Below, one piece after another: positions 19,109 through 27,481 of a stretch of DNA of 64,000 bases; the stretch's first letter is position 1, and each line of letters opens with the position of its first letter. Made by a program: the position numbers and the translations under genes. Below the pieces are notes generated by a model. That model had not been told where the DNA came from. It was given only the letters and a program-made list of their open reading frames with translations, and made no database searches. The stretch is from DASZTV01 sp036267875 (lineage in GTDB: Bacteria > Actinomycetota > Actinomycetes > JAFAQI01): NCBI GenBank assembly GCA_036267875.1, contig DATAVE010000124.1, forward strand, positions 44,664 to 108,663, written 5' to 3'.

Positions 19109-20329
19109 ATGAGCGATCGTTCGAGCTGTGAGCCAGAGGACTATCGGACCGGATTCATTGATCCGATGCTGACGCAGAGCTGGCCTGGCTCGGCCCGCGT
19201 CGTGGTGCGAAACCTGATGTCGATCGTCGTCGTCGTCGAGACGCTGATCGGAATCGACGGTCTGTCGACCTGGCACGTCGTGCTCAGCCTGTTCCTGATG
19301 TCGATCGTCATCGCGTGCACCGGCAGCTTCACCTTCCGCCGCCGGGGTGACTGGCGTGACGTCATCGGCATGTGCCTGGTCGTGGGCGCGGGCGCAGGTT
19401 TGAACGTGCTCACCGACCATGGCCAGGTCTACCTGTGCGGATACACCGCCGTTTTCGTGTCGATGTATTGGTACGGCGCGCCGAAGGGTCTGTTGCCGGC
19501 TGGTCTCGCGGTCGTCGCACTGGGCTTGTCGACCGTGTACGTCGGTCACTACGACCCGCTCGGCGGACTGGGGCAGGCGGCGGGCGCGCTCGGCCTGGGC
19601 CTGGCCATGGCCTTCCGGCGTCGTGCAGTTCGCGCGAGCTATCGCAACCGCGAGCTTTCCGTGGAGCTGCAGGACAGTCGTGAGGCCGAGCAACGCAACG
19701 CGATCGCAGCCGAGCGCGCCCGGCTCGCGCGCGAGCTTCACGACGTCCTGGCGCACACGCTGTCGAGCCTCTCGCTGCATCTCGAGTCGACCCGCGTGTT
19801 GGCGAAGTCGCGCAAGGTGGATGCCGAGGTCATGGAACGAATCGATCGCGCGGTCTCGCTAGCAAGAACAGGTCTCGTCGAGGCACGTGACGCGGTGGGC
19901 ACTTTGCGAGATGACGCGTTGCCCGGTCCGGCGCGGCTCCCTGCGCTCATCGCGGACTTCGAGCGGGACAGCGGTCTGAAGACGCGCCTGGTCGAGGTCG
20001 GCACCCCGGGTGAGCTGATGCCCGAGGCGCGGGTGGCCGTATTCCGTGCCGCGCAGGAGGCCCTGACGAATGTCGCGAAACATGCGGCGGCGACCGAGGT
20101 CGAGGTGTCACTCGACTGGCAGCCCGACGAGGTCGTCTTGCGAGTCAGTGACAACGGCCGCGGTGCCAAGAAGACCCGCGCGGCCGGTGGCAACGGACTG
20201 CGCGGTATGCGCGAGCGCGCCGAGCTCGCCGGTGGGCAGGTCAGCGCGAAGTCAAAAGACGCAGCTTCCGGAGACACTGGGTACGTGGTCGAGGTGCGGA
20301 TGCCGCTGCTTGCGGCGAGCGTGTCGTGA
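19109..20329 (+). CDS. Sensor histidine kinase (NarL/DesK class, HisKA_3)
   Basis: A 406-residue membrane kinase. About five hydrophobic segments fill residues 33-168 with no large external domain, so it probably senses within or at the membrane. The phosphorylated histidine is His211 in LARELHDVLAHT, the HisKA_3 signature. The HATPase domain follows (NVAKHAAATEVEV for the N-box, VSDNGRG for G1, GNGLRGMRERAEL for G2). The start at 19109 is preferred over an upstream ATG at 19043. It overlaps the response regulator gene by four bases. Confidence 0.93.
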   Translation: MSDRSSCEPEDYRTGFIDPMLTQSWPGSARVVVRNLMSIVVVVETLIGIDGLSTWHVVLSLFLMSIVIACTGSFTFRRRGDWRDVIGMCLVVGAGAGLNVLTDHGQVYLCGYTAVFVSMYWYGAPKGLLPAGLAVVALGLSTVYVGHYDPLGGLGQAAGALGLGLAMAFRRRAVRASYRNRELSVELQDSREAEQRNAIAAERARLARELHDVLAHTLSSLSLHLESTRVLAKSRKVDAEVMERIDRAVSLARTGLVEARDAVGTLRDDALPGPARLPALIADFERDSGLKTRLVEVGTPGELMPEARVAVFRAAQEALTNVAKHAAATEVEVSLDWQPDEVVLRVSDNGRGAKKTRAAGGNGLRGMRERAELAGGQVSAKSKDAASGDTGYVVEVRMPLLAASVS

Positions 20330-20982
20330 TCCGTGTCGTGCTGGCCGACGACCAGACGCTGGTGCGCGAGGGACTCACCTTGATGCTCGGCCTGATGGAC
20401 GACATCGAGGTCGTCGGGGTCGCGGCTGACGGCGAAGCGGCCGTCGCGGCGGTCGAGGAAACCCGGCCGGACGTCGTCCTGCTCGACCTGCGGATGCCCC
20501 GCGTCGACGGCGTCGAGGCCACGCGTCGACTGCGCGAACGAACCCCAGATGTCGAGGTCGTCGTACTCACGACGTACGCCGATGACGAGTCGGTCATGTC
20601 CGCGCTTCGAGCGGGCGCGCGTGGCTACCTCACGAAGGATGCGAGCTCCGAGGAGATCGAGCGGGCGATTCGCGACGCGGCGGCCGGCCGCACTCGGCTC
20701 GACGCCGCGGTGCAGGAGCGATTGGTCGAGCTCGTGACCTCGGGTTCGGCGCCTGTTGCCGTAGGTGGAGTTGCTGTGCCGCCAGGCGGCGCACTGACCG
20801 AGCGCGAGACCGAGGTCGTGATGCTTATGGCCCAGGGCCTGTCCAACCGCGAGATCGCTTCGCAGTTGTTCGTGACCGAGGCGACCGTCAAGACGCATGT
20901 GAACAACGTCTTCAACAAGCTCGACGTCGGCGATCGCGCGTCCGCTGTCGCTTGGGCCTTCCGTGCGGGGCTCGCTAGCTAG
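20326..20982 (+). CDS. LuxR/NarL-family response regulator
   Basis: A 218-residue regulator. The receiver has the acidic pair in LADDQ (Asp8, Asp9), the phosphorylated Asp54 in VVLLDLRMP and Lys in YLTKDAS. The C-terminal LuxR helix-turn-helix reads LTEREVEV-like (LTERETEVVMLMAQGLSNREI) then VKTHVNNVFNKL. It is encoded with its kinase (GTGA overlap), so they form a cognate pair. Likely targets are its own operon and the divergent ABC exporter. Confidence 0.95.
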   Translation: MIRVVLADDQTLVREGLTLMLGLMDDIEVVGVAADGEAAVAAVEETRPDVVLLDLRMPRVDGVEATRRLRERTPDVEVVVLTTYADDESVMSALRAGARGYLTKDASSEEIERAIRDAAAGRTRLDAAVQERLVELVTSGSAPVAVGGVAVPPGGALTERETEVVMLMAQGLSNREIASQLFVTEATVKTHVNNVFNKLDVGDRASAVAWAFRAGLAS

Positions 20983-21347
20983 TGACAAGTGCTGAGGAGG
21001 TTCGCGAGTTCTGCCTCTCCTTGCCGAGAACCACGCTTGGCTACGTTCGCGACAGCGCGCGATATCGGATCGGACGGATCGTCTACGCAGGGGTCGCACG
21101 CGATGAGGAGCTGATCGGGTTCGCGTTTCCCAAGGAGGAGCGGTCGGGCCTCGTTGCCGCGGAGCCGGCGAAGTTCCAGCTGCCCCGACCCTGCGACCTT
21201 CGCTACAACTGGGTGGTCGGGAGGCTCGCGGTCATCGATCACGACGAGCTGCGCGAGCTGCTGGTCGACGCCTGGTCGATGTGCGTGCCCAAGGGCGTCA
21301 ATCGTGAGTACCGCATCGCCAATGACTGGCCGCTAGTGGGCGAGTAG
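20982..21347 (+). CDS. MmcQ/YjbR-family protein
   Basis: A 121-residue protein of the MmcQ/YjbR fold (a double-wing, CyaY-like DNA-binding-type fold) with no settled function. VREFCLSLPRTT at the start and the closing YNWVVGRLAVIDHDELRELLVDAW-type block (seen in two parts around 67-91) are typical. It starts at GTG 20982, sharing a base with the response regulator stop. Its 3' end overlaps the convergent methyltransferase gene by 15 bases. Confidence 0.8.
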   Translation: MTSAEEVREFCLSLPRTTLGYVRDSARYRIGRIVYAGVARDEELIGFAFPKEERSGLVAAEPAKFQLPRPCDLRYNWVVGRLAVIDHDELRELLVDAWSMCVPKGVNREYRIANDWPLVGE

Positions 21348-22286
21348 CGGCAGGGTGACGCCGACCGGGTGGAGCAGCCAGGTGAACCCACCCAGACCCT
21401 CTGGATTGAGCAGCTCAGCCGCTTCCGTCGCCCGAGTCAGGTTGGCGAGATACCTCGCCGGGTCAGCCTCGTAGTCGGGAGGCTCGGCGCTCAGGCCGAG
21501 CCGGCGAAGCGCCTCGCGCTGAGTGAGCAGCACGTCGCCTTCCTGGCGAAGCGACTCGAACAGCACGTGTGCCGTCAGATCCATCTTCGTGTCGGGGACC
21601 GGTTCGCGATGACGGCCGTCGCGGTAGCCGCTCAGGGTGCCGGCAAGGTGGTCCATCGGGTTGGCGGCGTAGTCGACGGCGAGCGCGAGCCCCGCCTCGA
21701 GCCCGTCAGTCATGTCGTGCCAGATGTGGTCGCGCGGCCGCCCGATCTCCGCGCGGTCCCCCGGCGAACGAAGCGGCCACCACCGGGCAAGCCAGTCGCG
21801 GTCTTCCGTCGACGCTGGTGGGCCGACGCGCTCGGCACCTTCCTCGTCGACCTCGACGATGCGCGGCACGTCGGGTCCGAGCACGACGACGTCGAGCGGC
21901 ACGACGTCGAGTAGCTCGACTGCGACAACCAGTCCGCGCACACCGTGCGGAAACTGTCGCTGCCAGCTGACTCTCGTCGACAGGTCGGGCGGACGGACCG
22001 CAACGTCGACGCCGATCAACGACCAACGGTCGGGCGCGGACTCCGCTAGGAGGGTGAGCAGCTCACCGCCTCCGGCCCCGACATCGACGATGGTGAAGTC
22101 CTCGGGTCTGCCGAGAGCGTTGTCGACTCGGATCGCCAGCGCCGCAATCGCCTCGGCCCAGCTCGAGCCGATGTGTGCCGCCGTACGGAAATGTCTCGAC
22201 GGAACGCCAGCGGCGAGGTAAAAGCCACCGTCGCCGTACAGCGCGTCGGTCATCGCCTCGCGCCAGCTCCGCCACGATGCGCCCAC
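21333..22286 (-). CDS. MidA/NDUFAF7-family SAM-dependent methyltransferase
   Basis: A 317-residue class I methyltransferase (Pfam Methyltransf_28). The N-terminus FRTAAHIGSSWAEAI and the SAM motif VDVGAGGGELL match the family, as does the later VAVELLDVVPLDVV block (the E-LxD-LP type of motif). In mitochondria NDUFAF7 dimethylates an Arg of NDUFS2, the NuoD homologue; the bacterial substrate is not known. An orphan NuoD-like gene lies 5 kb away on the same strand and keeps that Arg, which makes it a candidate substrate. The gene ends in a 15-base overlap with the MmcQ gene and is divergent from the DUF2520 gene. Confidence 0.85.
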   Translation of the reverse strand: MGASWRSWREAMTDALYGDGGFYLAAGVPSRHFRTAAHIGSSWAEAIAALAIRVDNALGRPEDFTIVDVGAGGGELLTLLAESAPDRWSLIGVDVAVRPPDLSTRVSWQRQFPHGVRGLVVAVELLDVVPLDVVVLGPDVPRIVEVDEEGAERVGPPASTEDRDWLARWWPLRSPGDRAEIGRPRDHIWHDMTDGLEAGLALAVDYAANPMDHLAGTLSGYRDGRHREPVPDTKMDLTAHVLFESLRQEGDVLLTQREALRRLGLSAEPPDYEADPARYLANLTRATEAAELLNPEGLGGFTWLLHPVGVTLPLLAH

Positions 22287-22348
22287 GGGCGAACCCTACG
22301 GCGTACGATTTTTGCGTCCGGGACCCTGACAGGACTGGAACACCTCAA

Positions 22349-23245
22349 ATGACGACTCCCGCTGATCGGCCTGCCCGGCTGACGGTCGGCGTGATCAGCG
22401 CCGGTCGGGTCGGCGCAGTGCTCGGCGCTGCATTGTCGCGGGCCGGGCATCGAGTCGAGGCGGTCGCTGCAGTGTCGGATGCCAGCCGGCGTCGGGCCGA
22501 TGCGCTGCTGCCCGGAGTCGCCGTGCGTCCGGCCGACGAGGTCGCGAACATCGCCGACCTGTTGCTGCTCGCAGTGCCTGACGACGCCCTTGCGCCGCTG
22601 ATCGGTGGGCTGGCGACGGCGGGCGCGGTACGCCGAGGCAGCCTCGTCGTGCACACCAGTGGCGCGCACGGGGTGCGCCTGCTCGACCCACTTGCCGAGA
22701 CGGGTGCCCTTCCACTTGCGCTCCACCCGGTGATGACGTTCACGGGCACCGAGGTCGATCTGCAACGCCTCGACGGCGCTGCATTCGGCGTGACCAGCGA
22801 CGAGGTGCTTCGGCCGGTTGCCGAGACGCTCGTGCTGGAGATGGGCGGCGAGCCGTCGTGGATCGCCGAGGAGCTTCGCCCGCTCTACCACGCGGGTTTG
22901 GCGTTCGGTGCCAACCAGCTCGTCACGCTGGTCGCGCAGGCTTCCGACCTGCTGACGGCCGCAGGGGTCGACGTGCCGCAGCGCATGCTTGGTCCGCTGC
23001 TCGGGGCCGCTCTCGACAACGCGCTGCGCAGCGGCGACCGTGCGCTGACCGGTCCGGTCGCTCGGGGTGACTCTGGCACTGTCGTCACTCATCTCACGAC
23101 GCTTGCCGAGCGCGCACCCGAGGCGGTCGATGCCTACGTCGCGATGTCCCGGCTGACTGCTGGTCGTGCGCTGGCGGCCGGCTTGCTCGAGGTCGAGGCG
23201 GCCGCTGACCTGCTCGACGCGCTCGCCACCCGAAAGCCGACGTGA
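22349..23245 (+). CDS. Rossmann-fold dehydrogenase with DUF2520 domain
   Basis: A 298-residue protein. The N-terminal NAD(P)-binding fold has ISAGRVGAVLGAALSRAGH (GxGxxG-like, with Ala replacing one Gly), and the DUF2520 helical domain starts near 150 (AFGVTSDEV). It looks like a ketopantoate reductase/6-phosphogluconate dehydrogenase relative. In actinobacteria it is regularly upstream of panC, so it has been suspected to supply pantoate, but this is unproven. Start ATG 22349; the last four bases overlap the panC start (GTGA). Confidence 0.88.
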   Translation: MTTPADRPARLTVGVISAGRVGAVLGAALSRAGHRVEAVAAVSDASRRRADALLPGVAVRPADEVANIADLLLLAVPDDALAPLIGGLATAGAVRRGSLVVHTSGAHGVRLLDPLAETGALPLALHPVMTFTGTEVDLQRLDGAAFGVTSDEVLRPVAETLVLEMGGEPSWIAEELRPLYHAGLAFGANQLVTLVAQASDLLTAAGVDVPQRMLGPLLGAALDNALRSGDRALTGPVARGDSGTVVTHLTTLAERAPEAVDAYVAMSRLTAGRALAAGLLEVEAAADLLDALATRKPT

Positions 23246-24105
23246 CTCCCGTCGTCGCGTCCAACCGGGGCGAGTTGAGGACTGCGCGAGCCGCGTTGCA
23301 AGGTCGGGTCGCGGTGGTCATGACGATGGGGGCGCTGCACGAGGGCCATGCGCAGCTGATGGATGTCGCCCATGCGCAAGCCGACCATGTCTTGGTGACG
23401 ATCTTTGTCAACCCCAAGCAGTTCGGCGCAGGCGAGGATCTCGACCGCTACCCGCGAACCTTCGATGCCGACCTTGCGGTGTGTACGTCGCACGGTGTCG
23501 ATGTGGTCTTTGCTCCTGGAGTCGAGGAGATCTATCCGGCCGACGAGCAAGTGCCGACTGTGTCGGCCGGGTTCCTTGCGACGGTTCTCGAAGGCGCCCA
23601 TCGACCGGGTCATTTCGACGGGGTCGTCACTGTCGTCTCGCGACTGCTCGACCTCACTAGACCCGATGTTGCGGTGTTCGGCGAGAAGGATGCGCAGCAG
23701 CTTGCGGTGATCCGCCAGATGGTGACCGAGCAGGGCCGCGCGGTAGAGATTGTCGGGGTACCCACAGTGCGCGAGGCAGATGGTCTGGCGATGTCGAGCC
23801 GTAACCGCTACCTCAGCGACGTCGAGCGCGGCCAGGCGCTCGCGATCTCGGGGGCGCTGCAGGCAGGTGCTGCGCGCAGTGCTGACGGCGCTGAGGCCGT
23901 GCTGTCGGCGGCGTGGGAAGCACTCGAGGACGCGCCCGGCGTGGACATCGACTACGTCGCACTAGTCGATACCGAGACCTGGAAGCCGCCGAATGACCGA
24001 ACCAGATTCGGAAAGATTTTGGTGGCTGCCCGCCTCGGGAGCACTCGTTTGATTGACAATATGGATGTACGCCTCGGCACCCACGTTGGGCTGAAGGAGA
24101 TCTGA
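23242..24105 (+). CDS. panC: Pantoate-beta-alanine ligase
   Basis: A 287-residue enzyme joining pantoate and beta-alanine with ATP to make pantothenate. MTMGALHEGHAQLM carries the HxGH nucleotide motif, FVNPKQFGAGEDLDRYPR is the pantoate region, FGEKDAQQLAVI is conserved and MSSRNRYLS replaces KMSKS. It starts at GTG 23242, coupled to the dehydrogenase. Stop and panD start are directly adjacent, so beta-alanine production and use are co-expressed. Confidence 0.98.
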   Translation: MTPVVASNRGELRTARAALQGRVAVVMTMGALHEGHAQLMDVAHAQADHVLVTIFVNPKQFGAGEDLDRYPRTFDADLAVCTSHGVDVVFAPGVEEIYPADEQVPTVSAGFLATVLEGAHRPGHFDGVVTVVSRLLDLTRPDVAVFGEKDAQQLAVIRQMVTEQGRAVEIVGVPTVREADGLAMSSRNRYLSDVERGQALAISGALQAGAARSADGAEAVLSAAWEALEDAPGVDIDYVALVDTETWKPPNDRTRFGKILVAARLGSTRLIDNMDVRLGTHVGLKEI

Positions 24106-24543
24106 ATGTTCCGCACCATGCTCAAGAGCAAGCTGCACCGAGCGACGGTGACGCAGGCCGACTTGAACTATGTCGGCTCGGTCACGATCGACGAGGACCT
24201 GATGGACGCCGCGGATCTGCTGCCGGGTGAGCAGGTTGCGATCGTCGACATCAACAACGGCTCGCGCCTCGAGACCTACGTCATCGCCGGACCGCGTGGC
24301 AGTGGCGTCATCGGCATCAACGGCGCGGCGGCTCGCCTGGTGCACGAGGGCGACCTGGTCATCATCATCAGTTACTGCACGGTGACCGATGCCGAAGCGC
24401 GTGAGCTCGAGCCGCGGGTTGTCTTCGTGGACTCTGAGAACCGCGTGACTGGCACCGGCAGCGACCCGGCCGAGGCACTCGCCGGCATGGACCTGGTTCG
24501 CGGCGACACTGTGTCGGATCACAGCGCCGCCGCCTCGCGCTGA
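24106..24543 (+). CDS. panD: Aspartate 1-decarboxylase
   Basis: A 145-residue pyruvoyl enzyme that makes beta-alanine from L-aspartate. The proenzyme cleaves itself between Gly and Ser in NYVGSVTID (about residues 24-25), leaving a pyruvoyl group on the Ser. LKSKLHRATVT at the start and GINGAAARLVHEGD later are family hallmarks. A strong ribosome site (GAAGGAGA) precedes it inside the panC end. The C-terminal 25 residues are variable. Confidence 0.98.
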   Translation: MFRTMLKSKLHRATVTQADLNYVGSVTIDEDLMDAADLLPGEQVAIVDINNGSRLETYVIAGPRGSGVIGINGAAARLVHEGDLVIIISYCTVTDAEARELEPRVVFVDSENRVTGTGSDPAEALAGMDLVRGDTVSDHSAAASR

Positions 24544-24558
24544 CGGGTTCGCGACCGC

Positions 24559-25341
24559 GTGGGGGACAGCCCGGCTGATCGAGTGTTGCTGACGATCGAT
24601 GTCGGCAACACAAACACCGTCATCGGCTGTTTTCACGGCGAGCGGCTGATCGAGTCCTGGCGGATCAAGACCGACACCCGTGCGACCGCCGACGAGCTGG
24701 CGCTGCTGCTGCGCGGCCTGCTGTCCGACTCGCCATCGCCGGACGGCATTGCGGCCTGCTCGACCGTGCCCGCGGTGTTGCACGAGCTGCGTGGGGTGTT
24801 CGCCCGCTACTACCCCCAGGTGCCGGCCGTCATCGTCGAGCCCGGTGTCAAGACCGGCGTACCGCTGCTCTACGACAACCCTCGCGAGGTCGGCGCGGAC
24901 CGCATCGTGAACTCACTCGCTGCATTCCATCTCTATGGCGGCCCAGCGGTCGTCGTGGACTTCGGTACGTCGACCAACTTCGACGTGATCAGCGAGAAGG
25001 GCGAGTTCCTCGGGGGGGCACTGGCCCCCGGCATCGAGATCTCCATCGATGCCCTCGCCGCGCGGGGGGCGCGGCTGTTCAAGGTCGAGCTGGCCCGACC
25101 GCGCGCTGTGATCGGCAAGAGCACGGTCGAGGCACTGCAGTCCGGAATGGTCTACGGCTTCGCCGGCCAGATCGACGGACTCGTACGCCGGATCAGCGAA
25201 GAGATGGACGCCGATCCGATCGTCATCGCAACCGGCGGACTTGCCTCACTCGTGATCGACGAGTGCGAGACCGTGACCGAGCACGAGCCCGACCTCACGC
25301 TCATCGGCCTCCGCTTGGTCTTCGAACGCAACTGCTCCTGA
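24559..25341 (+). CDS. coaX: Type III pantothenate kinase
   Basis: A 260-residue ASKHA-fold kinase, feedback-insensitive, that phosphorylates pantothenate as the first step to CoA. The phosphate motif DVGNTNTVIG is at about 14-23, GADRIVN is the pantothenate loop, DFGTSTNFDVI is the second phosphate motif (most members have TATT) and IATGGLA is the adenosine motif. It starts at GTG 24559, 15 bases after panD. It completes a panC-panD-coaX pathway operon. Confidence 0.96.
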   Translation: MGDSPADRVLLTIDVGNTNTVIGCFHGERLIESWRIKTDTRATADELALLLRGLLSDSPSPDGIAACSTVPAVLHELRGVFARYYPQVPAVIVEPGVKTGVPLLYDNPREVGADRIVNSLAAFHLYGGPAVVVDFGTSTNFDVISEKGEFLGGALAPGIEISIDALAARGARLFKVELARPRAVIGKSTVEALQSGMVYGFAGQIDGLVRRISEEMDADPIVIATGGLASLVIDECETVTEHEPDLTLIGLRLVFERNCS

Positions 25342-25356
25342 AATACTCAGTGCGCA

Positions 25357-26838
25357 ATGGCTGACGAACAGACGCGTTCCGAGCAAGAGCTGATCCGTCG
25401 CGAAAAGCTCGCTCGACTGCAGGCCTCCGGGGTTGACGGCTACCCGGTCAGCGTGCCCCGTACGACGACCAACGCGAAGATTCGCGCGGCGCACCCGGAT
25501 CTCGTTCCTGACACCGAGACCGGCGAGCGGGTCAGTATCGCCGGTCGCGTCGTACTCAAGCGCGATGGCGGGAAGCTGTGCTTCGCGACGCTGCGCGATG
25601 GCACCGGTGACTTGCAGGTGATGCTCTCCCTCGACCCTCTCGGCGAGGCACGGCTCGAGGACTGGAAGCGCGACGTCGACCTCGGCGACCACGTCAGCAT
25701 CGACGGTGAGGTCGTGGTAAGCCGGCGCGGCGAGCTGTCGGTCATGGCTGGTGGCTGGACGATGGCCAGCAAGGCACTGCGGCCACTGCCTGAGAAGTGG
25801 GCCGGCATCTCTGACGATGAAGTGCGAGTGCGGCGCCGCTATCTCGATCTCATCGTCAACCCCGATGCCCGCCGAATCGTCGAGGCGCGTGCCGTCGTAC
25901 TGCGCTCGCTGCGGGCGACCCTGGATGCCCGCGACTACATCGAGGTCGAGACCCCGATGTTGCAGACGCTGCACGGTGGTGCGGCGGCTCGGCCGTTCGA
26001 GACCCATCTCAACGCGTTCGATCTTCCGATGTATCTGCGCATCGCCCTCGAGCTGTGGCTCAAGCGGCTTGTCGTCGGCGGGGTCGAGCGGGTCTATGAG
26101 ATCGGCCGGATCTTCCGCAACGAAGGCGTCGACACCACCCACAGCCCAGAGTTCACGATGCTCGAGGCGTACGAGGCGTACGGCGACTACGACACGATGG
26201 CGCAGCTCACCCGTGACCTCGTCGTCAATGCGGCGCTGGCCCTTGGCAACACCGTCGTTCCGGCATCGGACGGCAGCGAAATCGACCTCACCGCACCGTG
26301 GCGGACCGTCACGGTGTTCGGCGCCATCAGCGAGACTCTCGGCGCCGAGGTCACGATCGACACTGCCAAGGACGAGCTGGTTCGGCTCGCGGCCTCACGA
26401 GAGGTCGCAGTGCGACCGGAGTGGGACGAGGGCGAGATCGTGCTCGAGCTATACGAGCAGCTCGTCGAGGACCACCTGGTCCAGCCCACCTTCGTGCGTG
26501 ACTATCCGGCATCGGTACGCCCGCTTGCGCGACCGCATCGCGACGATCCGCGGCTCACCGAGGCATGGGACCTGATCATCAACGGTGTCGAGCTTGCGCC
26601 GGCGTACTCCGAGCTCGTCGACCCGGTGGAGCAACGTCGTCGGCTCACGGAGCAGTCCGCGAAAGCTGCAGGTGGCGACGCCGAAGCGATGCAGCTCGAC
26701 GAGGACTTCCTGCGGGCGCTCGAGCACGGCGCCCCACCGATGGGCGGAATGGGTCTTGGTGTCGACCGGCTGTTGATGCTGCTGACTGGCGTCAACATTC
26801 GCGAGGCGATTACTTTCCCGCTGTTGCGTCCGGAATAG
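25357..26838 (+). CDS. lysS: Lysyl-tRNA synthetase, class II
   Basis: A 493-residue enzyme that charges tRNA-Lys. The N-terminal OB-fold (about 55-160, VSIAGRVVLKRDGGKLCFATLRD) binds the anticodon. The class II core has motif 2 in FRNEGVDTTHSPEFTMLEAY and motif 3 in GMGLGVDRLLMLLTG. The length is normal. Only 15 bases separate it from coaX, so it may be read from the pan operon. Position next to lsr2 and clpC is conserved in actinobacteria. Confidence 0.98.
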   Translation: MADEQTRSEQELIRREKLARLQASGVDGYPVSVPRTTTNAKIRAAHPDLVPDTETGERVSIAGRVVLKRDGGKLCFATLRDGTGDLQVMLSLDPLGEARLEDWKRDVDLGDHVSIDGEVVVSRRGELSVMAGGWTMASKALRPLPEKWAGISDDEVRVRRRYLDLIVNPDARRIVEARAVVLRSLRATLDARDYIEVETPMLQTLHGGAAARPFETHLNAFDLPMYLRIALELWLKRLVVGGVERVYEIGRIFRNEGVDTTHSPEFTMLEAYEAYGDYDTMAQLTRDLVVNAALALGNTVVPASDGSEIDLTAPWRTVTVFGAISETLGAEVTIDTAKDELVRLAASREVAVRPEWDEGEIVLELYEQLVEDHLVQPTFVRDYPASVRPLARPHRDDPRLTEAWDLIINGVELAPAYSELVDPVEQRRRLTEQSAKAAGGDAEAMQLDEDFLRALEHGAPPMGGMGLGVDRLLMLLTGVNIREAITFPLLRPE

Positions 26839-26958
26839 ATCTATTGCGCCGTATTCCACACCTGAGAACGTGTGGTTGCCGATTTCAGAAATCGCCGCGT
26901 ACCTTTGTAAGAGGCATTTCGAAATCAAGCTCATCATTTGAGCGAGGAGACTTCCCCA
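26839..26958 (+). promoter_or_regulatory. lsr2 promoter region with palindromes
   Basis: A relatively A/T-rich 120-base gap. A weak hairpin CCACAC/GTGTGG (26856-26861, 26870-26875) may end lysS transcription. Two related palindromes follow: GATTTCAGAAATC at 26881-26893 and ATTTCGAAAT at 26916-26925, both with an ATTTC/GAAAT core. They could be autoregulatory sites, as Lsr2 prefers A/T-rich DNA, or sites for another regulator. Confidence 0.45.
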
Positions 26959-27294
26959 ATGGCTCAACGCGTCCAGGTATTGCTGGTATGTGACCTTCAC
27001 GACGACGACACCGAGGGCACCGACACGATTCGGTTCTCACTCGACGGCGTCAGCTACGAAATCGACGTCTGTAACTCACATGCTGCGCAGCTGCGCGACT
27101 CCTTTGCGCCGTACGTCGGCGCGGGTCGTCGTACCGGACGGGTCGCGACCATGGGCGCCCGTCGCCAGCGGGTCGCAACCGGCGTCGACCCGGCGGCCGT
27201 ACGCGCCTGGGCCAAGTCCTCGGGCGTGAAGGTCAGCGAGCGCGGTCGCATCCCCGCTGATGTGATCGACCAGTACGCCGCCGCCGGTCATTAG
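26959..27294 (+). CDS. lsr2: Lsr2-family nucleoid-associated protein (CxxH variant)
   Basis: A 111-residue H-NS-like DNA-bridging protein. The N-terminal oligomerisation part has the usual FSLDGVSYEID (26-36), and the C-terminal DNA-binding part has VRAWAKSSGVKVSERGRIPA with the minor-groove RGR at 95-97. Unusually, CDLH (11-14) and CNSH (38-41) replace residues that are acidic or neutral in classical Lsr2, giving a C-x2-H-x23-C-x2-H pattern that could bind zinc. The start at 26959 has GAGGAGA ahead of it. Its place between lysS and clpC is that of the main actinobacterial Lsr2. Confidence 0.9.
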   Translation: MAQRVQVLLVCDLHDDDTEGTDTIRFSLDGVSYEIDVCNSHAAQLRDSFAPYVGAGRRTGRVATMGARRQRVATGVDPAAVRAWAKSSGVKVSERGRIPADVIDQYAAAGH

Positions 27295-27481
27295 GTTCCG
27301 AAACGCCAGATTTCGCCCCGGTTTCGCCACTGGCTGAACCGAAAGTGCTCTTGGTATCGAACCTGCTTCGCCGGTCGTTGCGTCTAATTGGTTACCGCAC
27401 TGGAGGAGTGGCGCGCCGCGTCACATGCCAGGGCTAGCATGCGGAGCACGGGGCGACCCGGGTACGGCGCGAGGAGCGAAC
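27295..27481 (+). promoter_or_regulatory. clpC upstream region
   Basis: This 187-base region must hold the clpC promoter. It has two TTTCGCC direct repeats (near 27309 and 27320) and TTGGTTACCG at 27388-27397, the same ten bases found at 421-430 upstream of the sigma factor. A GCTAGCAT stretch near 27434 could contain a -10 box. I do not see a clear ClgR-type or HspR-type operator. Confidence 0.4.

Noticed and set aside
19738..21099. 453-codon open frame opposite kinase and response regulator
   Set aside because: Spans two genes with intact H-box, D-box and HTH on the plus strand.
26856..26875. CCACAC/GTGTGG as the lysS terminator
   Set aside because: Only six base pairs with an eight-base loop and no uridine tract; kept as a weak element within the lsr2 region.
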